64,000 nucleotides of DNA from Peptoniphilus ovalis (GCF_018919265.1 NZ_JAHLQO010000002.1:1-64000); one strand, 5' to 3'; positions 1 to 10,826 are shown, numbered from the stretch's first letter. Notes: generated by a model from the letters alone, not told the origin. Program-made: numbers and translations.

Positions 1-1
1 C

Positions 2-2905
2 TGGAGTGTAGATGTCCCAGCAGACAAAGAATTAACAGAAGGTGCAGAAGTAAAAGCAAAAGCTCAAGAAGATGGAAAGAAAGCATCAGACGAAGCAAAA
101 GCAACAGTAGCAAAAGCAGAAGGAAAGACTTATAAAACAAAATGGGTTCAAATAACTCAAGATGGAAGAACAATTCAATTAAAAGAAGAAGATGGTAATA
201 AACCAGACAATGATGGAGTTTCTGATATTCCGGGATATGAATTTGTTAGAACGGATACAGTTGAAGTTGATAACACTGTAACTATTACTAATATTTATAA
301 ACTCCAAATGGCTTCAAAATCTACAGGACTAGATGGGACTTTATTACTAAGAGTCGCATTAGGATATGATAAAGAAAATCCTGCAACAGAAGATGGATAC
401 ACATTCTTATTTGATGAATCATCATCAACTCCAGAGGAAGTTGAAGGAAAGCAAGCATATATTATAAATAGAATCTATGCTAAAAATCCTGAAGTCGTAG
501 AAGTTGCAGATCCTAATAACTTAACTGAAACTGAACAAAAAGCAGTTAAAGATGCAGTTAAAAAAGCAAATAAAGATCTTAATGATAATCAAGTGGCAGT
601 AAGTGACAAGGGTATTGTTACTATCATAAGAGGTGATAAATCTGCAACATTAGACTCTAGCCTAACGATAAAAGCAAAAGAAGACACAACAGCACCAGCT
701 GCTCCTAAAGTAGTTGCTAATGATGATGGAACCGTAACAATAACTCCACCAACTGATGAAGATACTGAAATTTTAATGATAACTTATACAGATTCAAAAG
801 GCGTAGAAGGAACAGTTGCTGCAACTAAAGGCGAAAATGGAGAATGGACACTACCAGAAGGTTCAGAATTAACAATAAATCCACAAACAGGCGTAGTAAC
901 AATTCCAGCTGGCATTGCAAAACCAGAAACTGAAGTAAAATCTACTGCTCAAGATAAAGCTGGTAATGCTTCAGAAGAAGCAAAGGCAATAGTAGCAACA
1001 GCTGATAAAAAAGTTAAAAAACCAGAGATCAAAGATGTTTATACTGATTCAATAGATGTTGAAGGTATAGGAGAACCTGGTGCTACAGTAATTGTTAAAT
1101 TTCCAAGTGGAAGACAGGCAAGAACTGGTACAGACCAAAATGGTAAGTGGAGAGCAAGTTTACCAGATGGTGAAGTATTAGAAGAAGGCGCTATAATAAT
1201 AGTTGTAGCTGAAAAAGCTGGAAAAGAAACTTCTGAGCAAGCTAGTACAACAGTTAAAGTTAAGCAGACTCAAACAATAGAAGTAAAAGAACCATCAAAA
1301 ACAGAAGTAAAAGATCCAAGTGCATTAACAGAAGACGAAAAACAAAAAGTAAAAGACGAAGTTAAAAAAGCAAACGAAGATCTAGGCTTAACAGACAATG
1401 ACATTGAAGTAAAAGATGACGGTTCAGTTGTTGTAACAAAAGATGGAAAAACTGGAAGCTTAACACCAGATAAGACCATTGAAACATCAACAAAACTAGA
1501 AGTAAAAGAACCATCAAAAACAGAAGTAAAAGATCCAAGTGCATTAACAGAAGACGAAAAACAAAAAGTAAAAGACGAAGTTAAAAAAGCAAACGAAGAT
1601 CTAGGCTTAACAGACAATGACATTGAAGTAAAAGATGACGGTTCAGTTGTTGTAACAAAAGATGGAAAGACTGGAGAATTAGCACCAGAAAAGACCGTTG
1701 AAACATCAACAAAACTAGAAGTAAAAGAACCATCAAAGACAGAAGTAAAAGATCCAAGTGCATTAACAGAAGACGAAAAACAAAAAGTAAAAGACGAAGT
1801 TAAAAAAGCAAACGAAGATCTAGGCTTAACAGACAATGACATTGAAGTAAAAGATGACGGTTCAGTTGCTGTAACAAAAGATGGAAAAACTGGAGAACTA
1901 ACGCCAGACAAGACAGTTACAGCAAAAGCCTCAGATGGATTAAACAAACCAAGATTAACAGAGGTAGAAAACAAAAATGAATTAACTTCATATGAAAAAG
2001 AAAAAGTTAGAGAAGCAGTAAAAGCTTCAAATCCACAATTGACTGAAGATGCTCAAATAATTGTTTATGATAATGGAAGTGTTAGAGTAATTGATGGAAA
2101 TGATGAATATACTTTAGAACAGTATGAAACAGTATATGAAAAAAGAGAATCCTTTGAAGAAGATCCATTTGCTTATCTAGTAAATAATGATAAAAAATCT
2201 GATTGGGCATTTGTAAATGCTGTAGCTAATACTTCTTTAGATAAAAAAGAAGAAGTGGTTGCAAAACCAGTTGAAGAAATTAAAGAACACAAAGCATATA
2301 TCTTTGGTTACGAAGATGGAACAGTTAAACCAAATAGAAGTGTAACAAGAGCAGAAGCAGCAGCAATGGTTGCAAGATTAATGAATTATGACTTAACTGA
2401 TAATTCAAAACCAAATTTCAGCGACACAAACAGTTGGTATAACAATGTAATCAATGCAGTGGTAAAAGCAGGAATAATGAAAGGATATGAAGACGGAACG
2501 TTCAAACCAGATGCACCAATAACAAGAGCAGAATTTGCACAATTAATAAAGAATATTGACAAAGCAAATAAGGGCGAACCAACATTTACAGATGTAAATA
2601 AAAAATATTGGGCATATGAAGCTATAGCTCAAGCATTTGCTAATGGAAGAATATCTGGATATCCAGACAATACTTTCAGACCAGATAAGGCAATAACAAG
2701 AGCAGAAGCTGCCAAGATATTGAATTCAATTTTTGATAGAAAAGTTGATGAAGAAGGGATGTCAGTAATTAGAGATAGTATAAAAAAATTCATTGATTTA
2801 AATAAAAATCAATGGTATTACAATGACATGATAGAAGCTACTAATTCTCATGATTTTGCAAGAAATGAAAATCAAATTAATGAATCTTGGAAAAATTTAA
2901 AATAA
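2..2905 (+). CDS. SLH-domain surface protein with three 73-residue repeats (5' end outside window)
   Basis: The reading frame is open from base 2, so the gene begins upstream; the first in-frame ATG at 308 has no ribosome site and is internal. The visible part runs, in order, through Ig-like (Big_6-type) modules (to about base 1260), three almost identical 73-residue repeats (bases 1280-1936, each with the pattern LTEDEKQKVKDEVKKAN then DGSVVVTKDGK), a diverged fourth copy (about 1940-2130), and three C-terminal SLH domains (about 2285-2760; motifs GYEDGTVKPN, GYEDGTFKPD, GYPDNTFRPD each followed by TRAE). SLH domains bind secondary cell-wall polymer, so this is an exported cell-surface protein. 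The repeats resemble fibronectin-binding SSURE-type repeats; that assignment is tentative. A strong terminator follows the stop. Confidence 0.9.
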   Translation, partial: WSVDVPADKELTEGAEVKAKAQEDGKKASDEAKATVAKAEGKTYKTKWVQITQDGRTIQLKEEDGNKPDNDGVSDIPGYEFVRTDTVEVDNTVTITNIYKLQMASKSTGLDGTLLLRVALGYDKENPATEDGYTFLFDESSSTPEEVEGKQAYIINRIYAKNPEVVEVADPNNLTETEQKAVKDAVKKANKDLNDNQVAVSDKGIVTIIRGDKSATLDSSLTIKAKEDTTAPAAPKVVANDDGTVTITPPTDEDTEILMITYTDSKGVEGTVAATKGENGEWTLPEGSELTINPQTGVVTIPAGIAKPETEVKSTAQDKAGNASEEAKAIVATADKKVKKPEIKDVYTDSIDVEGIGEPGATVIVKFPSGRQARTGTDQNGKWRASLPDGEVLEEGAIIIVVAEKAGKETSEQASTTVKVKQTQTIEVKEPSKTEVKDPSALTEDEKQKVKDEVKKANEDLGLTDNDIEVKDDGSVVVTKDGKTGSLTPDKTIETSTKLEVKEPSKTEVKDPSALTEDEKQKVKDEVKKANEDLGLTDNDIEVKDDGSVVVTKDGKTGELAPEKTVETSTKLEVKEPSKTEVKDPSALTEDEKQKVKDEVKKANEDLGLTDNDIEVKDDGSVAVTKDGKTGELTPDKTVTAKASDGLNKPRLTEVENKNELTSYEKEKVREAVKASNPQLTEDAQIIVYDNGSVRVIDGNDEYTLEQYETVYEKRESFEEDPFAYLVNNDKKSDWAFVNAVANTSLDKKEEVVAKPVEEIKEHKAYIFGYEDGTVKPNRSVTRAEAAAMVARLMNYDLTDNSKPNFSDTNSWYNNVINAVVKAGIMKGYEDGTFKPDAPITRAEFAQLIKNIDKANKGEPTFTDVNKKYWAYEAIAQAFANGRISGYPDNTFRPDKAITRAEAAKILNSIFDRKVDEEGMSVIRDSIKKFIDLNKNQWYYNDMIEATNSHDFARNENQINESWKNLK
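1280..1936 (+). repeat. Three tandem 219-bp intragenic repeats
   Basis: Units start at 1280, 1499 and 1718, an exact 219-bp period (73 codons). They are nearly identical at the DNA level including synonymous positions, so the expansion is recent or kept uniform by gene conversion. They encode the repeated stalk or binding modules of the SLH protein. Confidence 0.95.
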
Positions 2906-2918
2906 TTAAATGAACACA

Positions 2919-2957
2919 AACAAAAAGGAACTCAAATTTTTGAGTTCCTTTTTGTTT
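2919..2957. terminator. Bidirectional intrinsic terminator
   Basis: A 12-bp AAGGAACTCAAA / TTTGAGTTCCTT stem is flanked by an A-run on the left and a T-run on the right. It sits between the converging SLH gene and HTH gene and can serve both strands. Confidence 0.9.
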
Positions 2958-3075
2958 GGCTTTAATCTTTGAGTACTAAATGGAGAGGTTCATTTAGTTT
3001 ATTTTGTAATTAATAAAAAGGTATTATAATATGCAAAATTGTAATTTTAAAATATATTATAAAATCTTAATAAAA

Positions 3076-4521
3076 TTAATTGTCTAACAAATTTAATGAG
3101 ATTATTTTTGATGAAATAAGATTCTTTAGTTCAGTAAGTTTTGATTCTTTAATATAGTTTGTTTCATGAATTGAAGTCAATATATATTTGAAAAAACTTA
3201 TGACAGAAGCGTCAGTTGAAACAACGTATTTAAATCTTTTATTATCAAAAGGATCAAGTTTCTTTAAAATAATGCAATTATCAGATAATACAAATGACAT
3301 AAAATAGTCTAGGTTATAATTAGATATATAATTTGAGTCTATCAAAAAAAATTTTTTATTGTCTAATTCTGAAAGAATTTTATAGACAGAAGTAAGATAA
3401 TTAATATAGTCTTTTTTATCTAATTGTAAATAATAAGGTCCAATAGAAATTTTATTTTTTTCGATTGATGAAAATAAAGAGATAAGATTTATTATAATCA
3501 TCGACTGTGTATTTTTAAAGGAATATCCTTGAAGTTTAGTTGTGTTTTTTAGCATATTAAATTGACTAGGTGCTATACTATATTTGTTAAATAAATCTTT
3601 TAAATCAGAAGGTTTAATAAAGCATCCATCAATATAAGATGTAAATAAAGTTAAATCTTTATTTAAATTTTTTTCATAATAAAAATTTTCATATGTGAAT
3701 TTATCATTAGTCTGTAATATTGGATTAGCTAGTTTAAATAGCTTATTATTGCTAATATTTAATTGTTTTAATAGTTCTTGATTCTTTGAGAAAGTTATAA
3801 GAACGGGTTTATCATTTATGATTTCATTATATATGATGACAAATTCGTCTTTAACATATAAATAATAACTATATGATTGATTGTCTTTTTTAGTAAAAAC
3901 ATTTATATCATATAGAGAAATATCTCCGAGTATTTTTAGATAATTGAATGAATCGTCAAGTTGGTTATTTTTATGAGTGCAGTTTAATAATATATTTAAC
4001 TCTATAGGAAATTTAAGTGAAAATAACCAAAGTCCATTCATATGATTGAATATTTTTGCCATGAACTTATGTGGCAATGTTGAATATATAACAAATTTTT
4101 TTCTATCTATATTTGAATTAAAGAGAGATAATAAAAAATCTAATATATTTTTTTCACCTATAACGACTAAGTTGTCGCCCTCGTATTTTAAAGGATTGCC
4201 ATTATCTTTGTGAAACTCCTCAAAATATCTAGAGTTAAGTAAGTTAAAGAGATATTTTTTAAACATAGACATAGTTGAGAAATCTTGTTTAGGTGGTAAT
4301 AAATCTAATACTAAATTTTTATTCTCTGAGAAAAATAATACTTCAGAAAAAAGCAAAGATAATTCATTATTTATATCTGAAGCTACAGAAATAGATGGAA
4401 TAGACTTACCATTCATCCACTTGCTTATATATGATTTGTCATAATGTAATAAATCGGCTATATCTTGTAATTTTAAATTGGATATGTCAAATAAATATTT
4501 TAATAGTTCTGAGTAATTCAA
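3076..4521 (-). CDS. HTH-domain protein of unknown function
   Basis: The protein has 481 residues. Residues about 1-45 form a helix-turn-helix of the XRE/Cro type (LQDIADLLHYDKSYISKWMNGKSIPS). The remaining ~430 residues, rich in Asn, Lys and Leu, show no motif I recognise; there is no signal peptide or clear membrane helix. It starts at TTG with an AAAGGA ribosome site about 7 bases upstream. It converges on the SLH adhesin and diverges from rex. The layout (short HTH plus long C-terminal sensor-like region) suggests a transcriptional regulator, but its ligand and targets are not visible. An intergenic stretch of about 200 bp separates it from rex. Confidence 0.75.
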   Translation of the reverse strand: MNYSELLKYLFDISNLKLQDIADLLHYDKSYISKWMNGKSIPSISVASDINNELSLLFSEVLFFSENKNLVLDLLPPKQDFSTMSMFKKYLFNLLNSRYFEEFHKDNGNPLKYEGDNLVVIGEKNILDFLLSLFNSNIDRKKFVIYSTLPHKFMAKIFNHMNGLWLFSLKFPIELNILLNCTHKNNQLDDSFNYLKILGDISLYDINVFTKKDNQSYSYYLYVKDEFVIIYNEIINDKPVLITFSKNQELLKQLNISNNKLFKLANPILQTNDKFTYENFYYEKNLNKDLTLFTSYIDGCFIKPSDLKDLFNKYSIAPSQFNMLKNTTKLQGYSFKNTQSMIIINLISLFSSIEKNKISIGPYYLQLDKKDYINYLTSVYKILSELDNKKFFLIDSNYISNYNLDYFMSFVLSDNCIILKKLDPFDNKRFKYVVSTDASVISFFKYILTSIHETNYIKESKLTELKNLISSKIISLNLLDN

Positions 4522-4667
4522 AGTTAAATCCTTTCATTATATATAAACATAATAACATATTGATAAGATGAATTATATAAAATTAATATTAAATTATAAA
4601 TTTTTTTAATTATTTATATTATGAATTTCCAATTCGATATAAGTAAGTAAAATACATTGTTATTTAA

Positions 4668-4696
4668 TTTACAATTAATGAAAACATTGATATAAT
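4668..4696 (+). promoter_or_regulatory. Promoter of rex
   Basis: TTTACA (-35) and TATAAT (-10, 4691-4696) are separated by 17 bp. Transcription would begin only a few bases before the GGAGGT ribosome site, giving a very short leader. Confidence 0.75.
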
Positions 4697-4719
4697 GATA
4701 TTAATTTGGAGGTGTTACC

Positions 4720-5346
4720 TTGTCAAAATCATCAGGCAATATTTCCGAAATTGTCATTAGAAGAATGCCAGTTTATTATAGATACTTACAAGAATTAATT
4801 GACTCTGGCGTTGAAAGAATTTCTTCAAAAGATTTAAGTGCAATCACTGGTTACAGTGCCTCACAGATAAGACAGGATTTAAATAATTTTGGAGGTTTTG
4901 GTCAACAAGGTTATGGTTATAACACTATTGATTTAAAAGACCAAATTGAAAAGATTTTAGGTATAGACAAAAGCTATAATACAATTGTTATTGGAGCAGG
5001 TCGTCTAGGACAGGCCATTGCAAGATACAAGGGATTTAGAAATTCTGGTTTCAATGTGATTTCACTTTTTGATATAAAAGACGGTATTGATGACATTAGC
5101 GGAATTAAAGTAAGAAAAATGGAAGATTTAGAAAACTATATAGAAGAAGAAAAGGTAGAGGTAGCTATTATAACTGTGCCAAGAGAAGCTTGTGAAGATG
5201 TTGCTAAAAGAGCAATTGATGCAGGTGTAAGGGGAATTTGGAATTTTGCACCCTATGATTTAGAAGCTCCTAGTGGCGTAGTAGTTGAAAATATCAGGCT
5301 AAATGATTCTCTTCTTACACTTTCTTATTTTATGAAAAACTTGTGA
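4720..5346 (+). CDS. rex: Redox-sensing transcriptional repressor Rex
   Basis: The protein has 208 residues, the usual Rex length. The N-terminal winged helix holds the Rex DNA-recognition stretch (SASQIRQDLNNFGGFGQQGYGY). A Rossmann NADH-binding domain follows, with VIGAGRLGQAIA at about residues 90-102. Rex senses the NADH/NAD+ ratio and represses fermentation and reductase genes when NAD+ is high. The start is TTG, chosen because a strong TTGGAGGTG ribosome site lies just upstream. It is followed at once by its own terminator, so the next genes are probably a separate unit or served by read-through. Confidence 0.97.
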   Translation: MSKSSGNISEIVIRRMPVYYRYLQELIDSGVERISSKDLSAITGYSASQIRQDLNNFGGFGQQGYGYNTIDLKDQIEKILGIDKSYNTIVIGAGRLGQAIARYKGFRNSGFNVISLFDIKDGIDDISGIKVRKMEDLENYIEEEKVEVAIITVPREACEDVAKRAIDAGVRGIWNFAPYDLEAPSGVVVENIRLNDSLLTLSYFMKNL

Positions 5347-5371
5347 CCTATTATTTTATAATAGGTTTTTT
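5346..5371 (+). terminator. Intrinsic terminator abutting the rex stop codon
   Basis: A perfect 9-bp stem ACCTATTAT / ATAATAGGT with a TTT loop begins on the last base of the rex stop codon and is followed by six Ts. It also shows that the GTG at 5343 is not the start of the next gene. Confidence 0.8.
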
Positions 5372-5384
5372 AATTGGGGGAATT

Positions 5385-6260
5385 ATGCAGGTTATACACG
5401 ATAGAGATTATACAAAAATTTTAGGACTAGAGGAGTTTGAACCAAGGGATATTTTCACCTGTGGTCAAGCCTTTAGATGGCATGAGGAAGATGATGGGAG
5501 CTTTACTTTCATAACTCATGGCAGAGTTTCAAATGCAAAGAAAATCAATAGAGATATAATTCTTACTGGTGTAAATGAAAAGGATTTTAATGAAATTTTT
5601 TATGATTATTTTGATTTAAAAAGAGATTATAAAAAAGTCATCGAAGACCTTTCTATTGATGAAAATATGAAAAATGCAACTGAATATGGAAAGGGAATAA
5701 GAATACTTAATCAAGAACCCTTTGAAACTATAATCTCCTTTATAATTTCAGCAAATAATCAAATTCCAAGAATTAAAAATGCAATAGAAATTATCTCGAA
5801 AATGTATGGAGATAAAATAGGTGAAGATGAAAATAGAGAATATTTTTCCTTTCCAAGTGCAGAAAGACTTTCAGAAGCAAAACCTGAAGATTTACGAGAA
5901 TTTGCAAGAGTAGGCTTTAGAGACAAGAGAATTGTTGAAACATCACAGCTTATAAATTCAGGAGAGATTTCTATTGGCAGAATTAAAGAAATGGAGCTTG
6001 AAGATGCTAGAAATGAACTCCAAAAACTTCCAGGCGTTGGTCCAAAGGTGGCTGACTGTATACTTTTATTTGCCTTTGATAGAAAAGAATCTTTCCCAGT
6101 TGATGTTTGGATAAAAAGAGTTATGGAAGAATTATATCTAAAAGAAGTGACACCAAAGAGCAAAATCGCAGCAAGAGGTAGAGATGTTTTTGGCAAAAAT
6201 GCAGGCTTTGCAAATCAGTATTTATTTTATTATGGAAGAGAAAATAAACTTGGAAAGTAG
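5385..6260 (+). CDS. 8-oxoguanine DNA glycosylase / AP lyase (OGG1 type)
   Basis: The protein has 291 residues from the ATG at 5385 (ribosome site GGGGGA just upstream). An in-frame GTG at 5343 would overlap rex and pass through its terminator, so it is rejected. The helix-hairpin-helix LPGVGPKVADC carries the expected catalytic lysine, and FPVDVW carries the catalytic aspartate, both as in the OGG1 family. The N-terminal part (FTCGQAFRW) matches the OGG_N domain. It removes oxidised guanine opposite cytosine and nicks the strand in base-excision repair. It is followed after 6 bases by the DUF554 gene. Confidence 0.93.
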   Translation: MQVIHDRDYTKILGLEEFEPRDIFTCGQAFRWHEEDDGSFTFITHGRVSNAKKINRDIILTGVNEKDFNEIFYDYFDLKRDYKKVIEDLSIDENMKNATEYGKGIRILNQEPFETIISFIISANNQIPRIKNAIEIISKMYGDKIGEDENREYFSFPSAERLSEAKPEDLREFARVGFRDKRIVETSQLINSGEISIGRIKEMELEDARNELQKLPGVGPKVADCILLFAFDRKESFPVDVWIKRVMEELYLKEVTPKSKIAARGRDVFGKNAGFANQYLFYYGRENKLGK

Positions 6261-6266
6261 GTAATT

Positions 6267-6950
6267 ATGTTAGGTGTAATAATAAATGCAGTTACTGTAT
6301 TTGTTTTAGGGCTTTTAGGGTCACTACTTGGTAACAGATTTCCAGAAAATATTCAAAAATCAATAATGAAATTTTTGCCGCTATGTGTGCTAGTGATTGG
6401 GATGAGTTCTGCATTAAAGGGAGACACAATAATAGTAATTATCTCTGTTGTGCTTGGAGTTATAATTGGAGAATTATTTAAATTAGACGAAAAATTAAAC
6501 ACTTTTGCAGATTTCTTACAGCGAAAATTTGTAAAGGGAGAAGAATCTAATTTTAGCGAAGGATTTATTAACGGATCTTTATTATTTTGCGTGGGTTCCA
6601 TGGGAATACTTGGTTGTATCGATGCAGGAGTAAGTGGAGATTATGACCTATTATTTGCAAAGGCGACAATCGATGGACTTTCAGCATTTTTCCTTGCAAC
6701 TACAATGGGATTTGGAATGGCATTTTCTGGAATTTCACTTTTAATTTATCAAGGAGCAGTAGTTTTAATTGCAGGATTCTTAGCACCGATTTTATCGCCT
6801 GATGTAATAGCAAATATTTCAGGAACTGGTGGAATTACAATAATTGCAATTTGTCTTTCAATGTTAAATTTAGTGGACTACAAGCTTGCAAATGCAATCC
6901 CGTCAATTTTAATACCTATAATTTATGGATTTATACTTAAACTATTCTAG
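6267..6950 (+). CDS. DUF554 family membrane protein
   Basis: The protein has 227 residues and about seven hydrophobic helices. The start MLGVIINAVTVFVLGLLGSLLG and the internal GSLLFCVGSMGILG stretch are typical of the DUF554 (YqgA/YdfK) family. It is a cytoplasmic-membrane protein of unestablished function. It lies between the DNA glycosylase and the AIM24 gene with only a few bases on either side, so the three are probably co-transcribed. Its ribosome site (GTAGGT) is weak, consistent with translation coupled to the upstream gene. Confidence 0.9.
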   Translation: MLGVIINAVTVFVLGLLGSLLGNRFPENIQKSIMKFLPLCVLVIGMSSALKGDTIIVIISVVLGVIIGELFKLDEKLNTFADFLQRKFVKGEESNFSEGFINGSLLFCVGSMGILGCIDAGVSGDYDLLFAKATIDGLSAFFLATTMGFGMAFSGISLLIYQGAVVLIAGFLAPILSPDVIANISGTGGITIIAICLSMLNLVDYKLANAIPSILIPIIYGFILKLF

Positions 6951-6958
6951 GAGGAAAT

Positions 6959-7747
6959 ATGTTTAAAATTAAAAATTTTATCGACAATGACGATATAGAT
7001 GTAATTGAAGAAAAGGGACCTTTTAAGGTTATAGAATACAAAAGAGACCTTTCAGTTAGTCCAGACACAGCTATGAAATCATATTTTGCACAAGAAATGA
7101 ATGTGAGAAAAAAGCAACTTGTTTCTGATATAAATATTTCAAACATTGTACTTCAAAAAGGATCAATGCAGTGGTGCGTGGGAGATGTTTCTGCAAACAC
7201 TGGCGTAAAAGGTGTTGGAGATTTCTTTGGAAAAGCTATAAAAGGATCAGTTACTGGAGAATCTGCAGTAAAACCAGTTTATGCTGGAACTGGACTAGTA
7301 ATATCAGAGCCAACTTACAGACATTTAATAATATTTAACACAGAAGAATTTAATGGAGAAGTAGTCTTAGATGATGGACTATTTTTAGCTTGTGAAGAAA
7401 AATTAAAGAACTCTGTTGTCATGAGAAGCAATGTATCTTCAGCACTTGCAGGTGGAGAAGGATTATTTAACATGACAATATCAGGCAATGGATATTTCGT
7501 AATAGAATCTAGAACTCCAAGAGTTGAGCTTATTGAAATAGAACTTGAAAATGACGAGATTAAAATAGATGGCAACCTTGCAATAGCTTGGTCAAAGTCT
7601 CTTGACTTTACAGTAAAAAGATCGGGAAAGTCATTAATAGGATCAGCAGCAAGTGGCGAAGGACTTGTAAACTCATATAGCGGAACTGGGAAGATAATAA
7701 TTTCCCCAGTGGAGAAAAGTTTTGCTGATTTAGATATAGAAGAATAA
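6959..7747 (+). CDS. AIM24 family protein
   Basis: The protein has 262 residues and is predicted cytosolic, with the repeated beta-rich pattern and Gly-rich turns of the AIM24/TIGR00266 family (for example GSMQWCVGDVS and GEGLFNMTISGNGYFVIES). The bacterial function is not established; the family is named after a yeast mitochondrial inheritance protein. The ribosome site AGGAGG lies 7 bases before the ATG. It is the last gene of the glycosylase-DUF554 run and ends at a clear terminator. Confidence 0.9.
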   Translation: MFKIKNFIDNDDIDVIEEKGPFKVIEYKRDLSVSPDTAMKSYFAQEMNVRKKQLVSDINISNIVLQKGSMQWCVGDVSANTGVKGVGDFFGKAIKGSVTGESAVKPVYAGTGLVISEPTYRHLIIFNTEEFNGEVVLDDGLFLACEEKLKNSVVMRSNVSSALAGGEGLFNMTISGNGYFVIESRTPRVELIEIELENDEIKIDGNLAIAWSKSLDFTVKRSGKSLIGSAASGEGLVNSYSGTGKIIISPVEKSFADLDIEE

Positions 7748-7748
7748 A

Positions 7749-7773
7749 GGGGAGCTACGGCTCCTTTTTATTT
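7749..7773 (+). terminator. Intrinsic terminator after the AIM24 gene
   Basis: A GGAGC-TACG-GCTCC hairpin followed by TTTTTATTTT separates this unit from groES. Confidence 0.85.
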
Positions 7774-7805
7774 TGCAAAATTCTTTAATAATTATATAAA
7801 ATCTC

Positions 7806-7834
7806 TTGAAAAAATTTTAAATATGAGTTAATAT
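7806..7834 (+). promoter_or_regulatory. groESL promoter
   Basis: TTGAAA (-35) and TAATAT (-10) are separated by exactly 17 bp. The expected transcription start falls at the left arm of the CIRCE element. Confidence 0.8.
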
Positions 7835-7841
7835 ATAAGTG

Positions 7842-7868
7842 TTAGCAGAAGAATTAAGTGAGTGCTAA
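7842..7868 (+). promoter_or_regulatory. CIRCE operator (HrcA binding site), degenerate left arm
   Basis: TTAGCAGAA, nine bases, then GAGTGCTAA. The right arm is a perfect CIRCE half-site; the left arm matches TTAGCACTC only in its first six bases. The position just downstream of -10 fits HrcA repression of the chaperonin operon. hrcA itself is not in the window. Confidence 0.85.
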
Positions 7869-7891
7869 TTTAGAAATTGGAGGTTACTTAA

Positions 7892-9812
<1,921 letters not shown>

Positions 9813-9818
9813 TGATAG

Positions 9819-9847
9819 AAAAAGTCGTGGCTAGCCGCGACTTTTTT
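9819..9847 (+). terminator. groESL terminator
   Basis: A 12-bp stem AAAAGTCGTGGC / GCCGCGACTTTT (one T-G wobble) with a TA turn is followed by six Ts. Confidence 0.9.
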
Positions 9848-9968
9848 GGTTTTTACAGTAAAGGCGACTGAAAGGAGCCTGAACTGATGAAAAATCTTAT
9901 GCAGGTACTGAAGGAAATTCGACCGAGTAGGAAGCATTTCCGAAGGAGTCGCGAATGATAGAAAAATT
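9848..9968. repeat. Diverged copy of the modular intergenic element
   Basis: The stretch GGCGACTGAAAGGAGC, then TGATGAAAAA, then CTTATGCAGG, then CGACCGAGTAGG and GGAGTCGCG parallels the long modular element at 50860-51110 (GCGACTGAAAGGAGC, TGATGAAAAACCTTATCC, GCGACTGGATAAGG, GCGAGTCGG). It contains complementary CGAC/GTCG pairs. No open reading frame of note. Confidence 0.65.
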
Positions 9969-10000
9969 GAGAACAGTTCGAAAGAGCTGTTCTTTTTTTA
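9969..10000 (+). terminator. Orphan terminator-like hairpin
   Basis: AGAACAG and CTGTTCT flank a ten-base loop, followed by seven Ts. It lies inside the repeat region after groEL with no gene directly upstream; it may be part of the repeat element or a second groEL terminator. Confidence 0.65.
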
Positions 10001-10040
10001 TGGAGTTTATGGAGTTTGTGGGGAGTTTGGGACTGCCTCA

Positions 10041-10270
10041 GAGGGCTGTCCCTTGTTGTCGATAAAAAAACATTAGAATAAAAATGAATTGATAAAAAAG
10101 AAACAAGAAGATAAAAAAAGGGGCTGTCCTCGCTTAGTGAAACAGCATCAAAAGAAAAAGAGAGCTGGAGGGCTGTCCCTTGTTGTCGATAAAAAAACAT
10201 TAGAATAAAATTGAATTGATAAAAAAGAAACAAAAAGATAAAAAAGGGGGCTGTCCTCGCTTAGTGAAAC
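10041..10270. repeat. Two tandem ~127-bp GGGCTGTCC elements
   Basis: Units begin at 10041 and 10168 with GAGGGCTGTCCCTTGTTG and end in GGGGCTGTCCTCGCTTAG; between the ends they are an A-rich, nearly identical ~80 bp. The two ends carry the two flavours of the signature (GGGCTGTCCC and GGGGCTGTCC) in the same orientation. Non-coding. Confidence 0.9.
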
Positions 10271-10361
10271 ATAATGTGTAGTAAACCCCAAAAAACAATG
10301 AAAAATAGAAAGATTGAATTGTATTGGGACTGCTGCGTGCCCTGTGGGTATTTCTAAATTT

Positions 10362-10826
10362 GAGGACAGCCCCTTTTATTTGAAAAAGATTTAGCTTATA
10401 TGTATTTAACTAGAGCTAAAGATATAAAATTAAATGCAAGGGACAGCCCTCTTTTTTGTGCACCTCACTAAGATAAGATTACATAGAGAAGAGGACAGCC
10501 TCTTTTTTAAAAAATAATTCATTTTTTATCGATAAAATTTTAATTATAAACATTTAATTTGACAACGAGGGACAGCCCTCTTATTTTGAAAGAAAAGGAC
10601 AGCCCCTTTTATTTGAAAAAGATTTGGCTTATATATATTTAACTAAAGCTAAAGATATAAAATTAAATGCAAGGGACAGCCCTCTTTTTTGTGCACCTCA
10701 CTAAGATAAGATTACATTGAGAAGAGGACAGCCCCTTTTAAGAAATAATTCATTTTTGATTGATAAAATTTTAAACTATAAACATTTAATTTGACAACAA
10801 GGGACGGTCATCTTACTTGGGTACAC
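10362..10826. repeat. Two tandem 233-bp GGACAGCCC elements
   Basis: The signature GGACAGCCCC recurs at 10364 and 10597, a 233-bp period, with near-identical sequence between (both contain GCTAAAGATATAAAATTAAA and GTGCACCTCACTAAGATAAG). Each unit holds the opposite-strand forms of the motif, AGGACAGCCCC and AAGGGACAGCCC, alternating. The rest of the 9.8-10.9 kb gap contains no supported gene. Confidence 0.9.

Noticed and set aside
1270-1974. Long minus-strand ORF of 234 codons with smaller relatives at 1362 and 1581
   Set aside because: It is the antisense shadow of the three coding repeats; its own repeat structure mirrors the plus-strand SLH protein and it has no ribosome site.
9853-10233. 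Minus-strand ORF across the repeat units after groEL
   Set aside because: It reads through the 127-bp tandem repeats and a terminator; low-complexity Phe/Leu/Ser product with no family resemblance.
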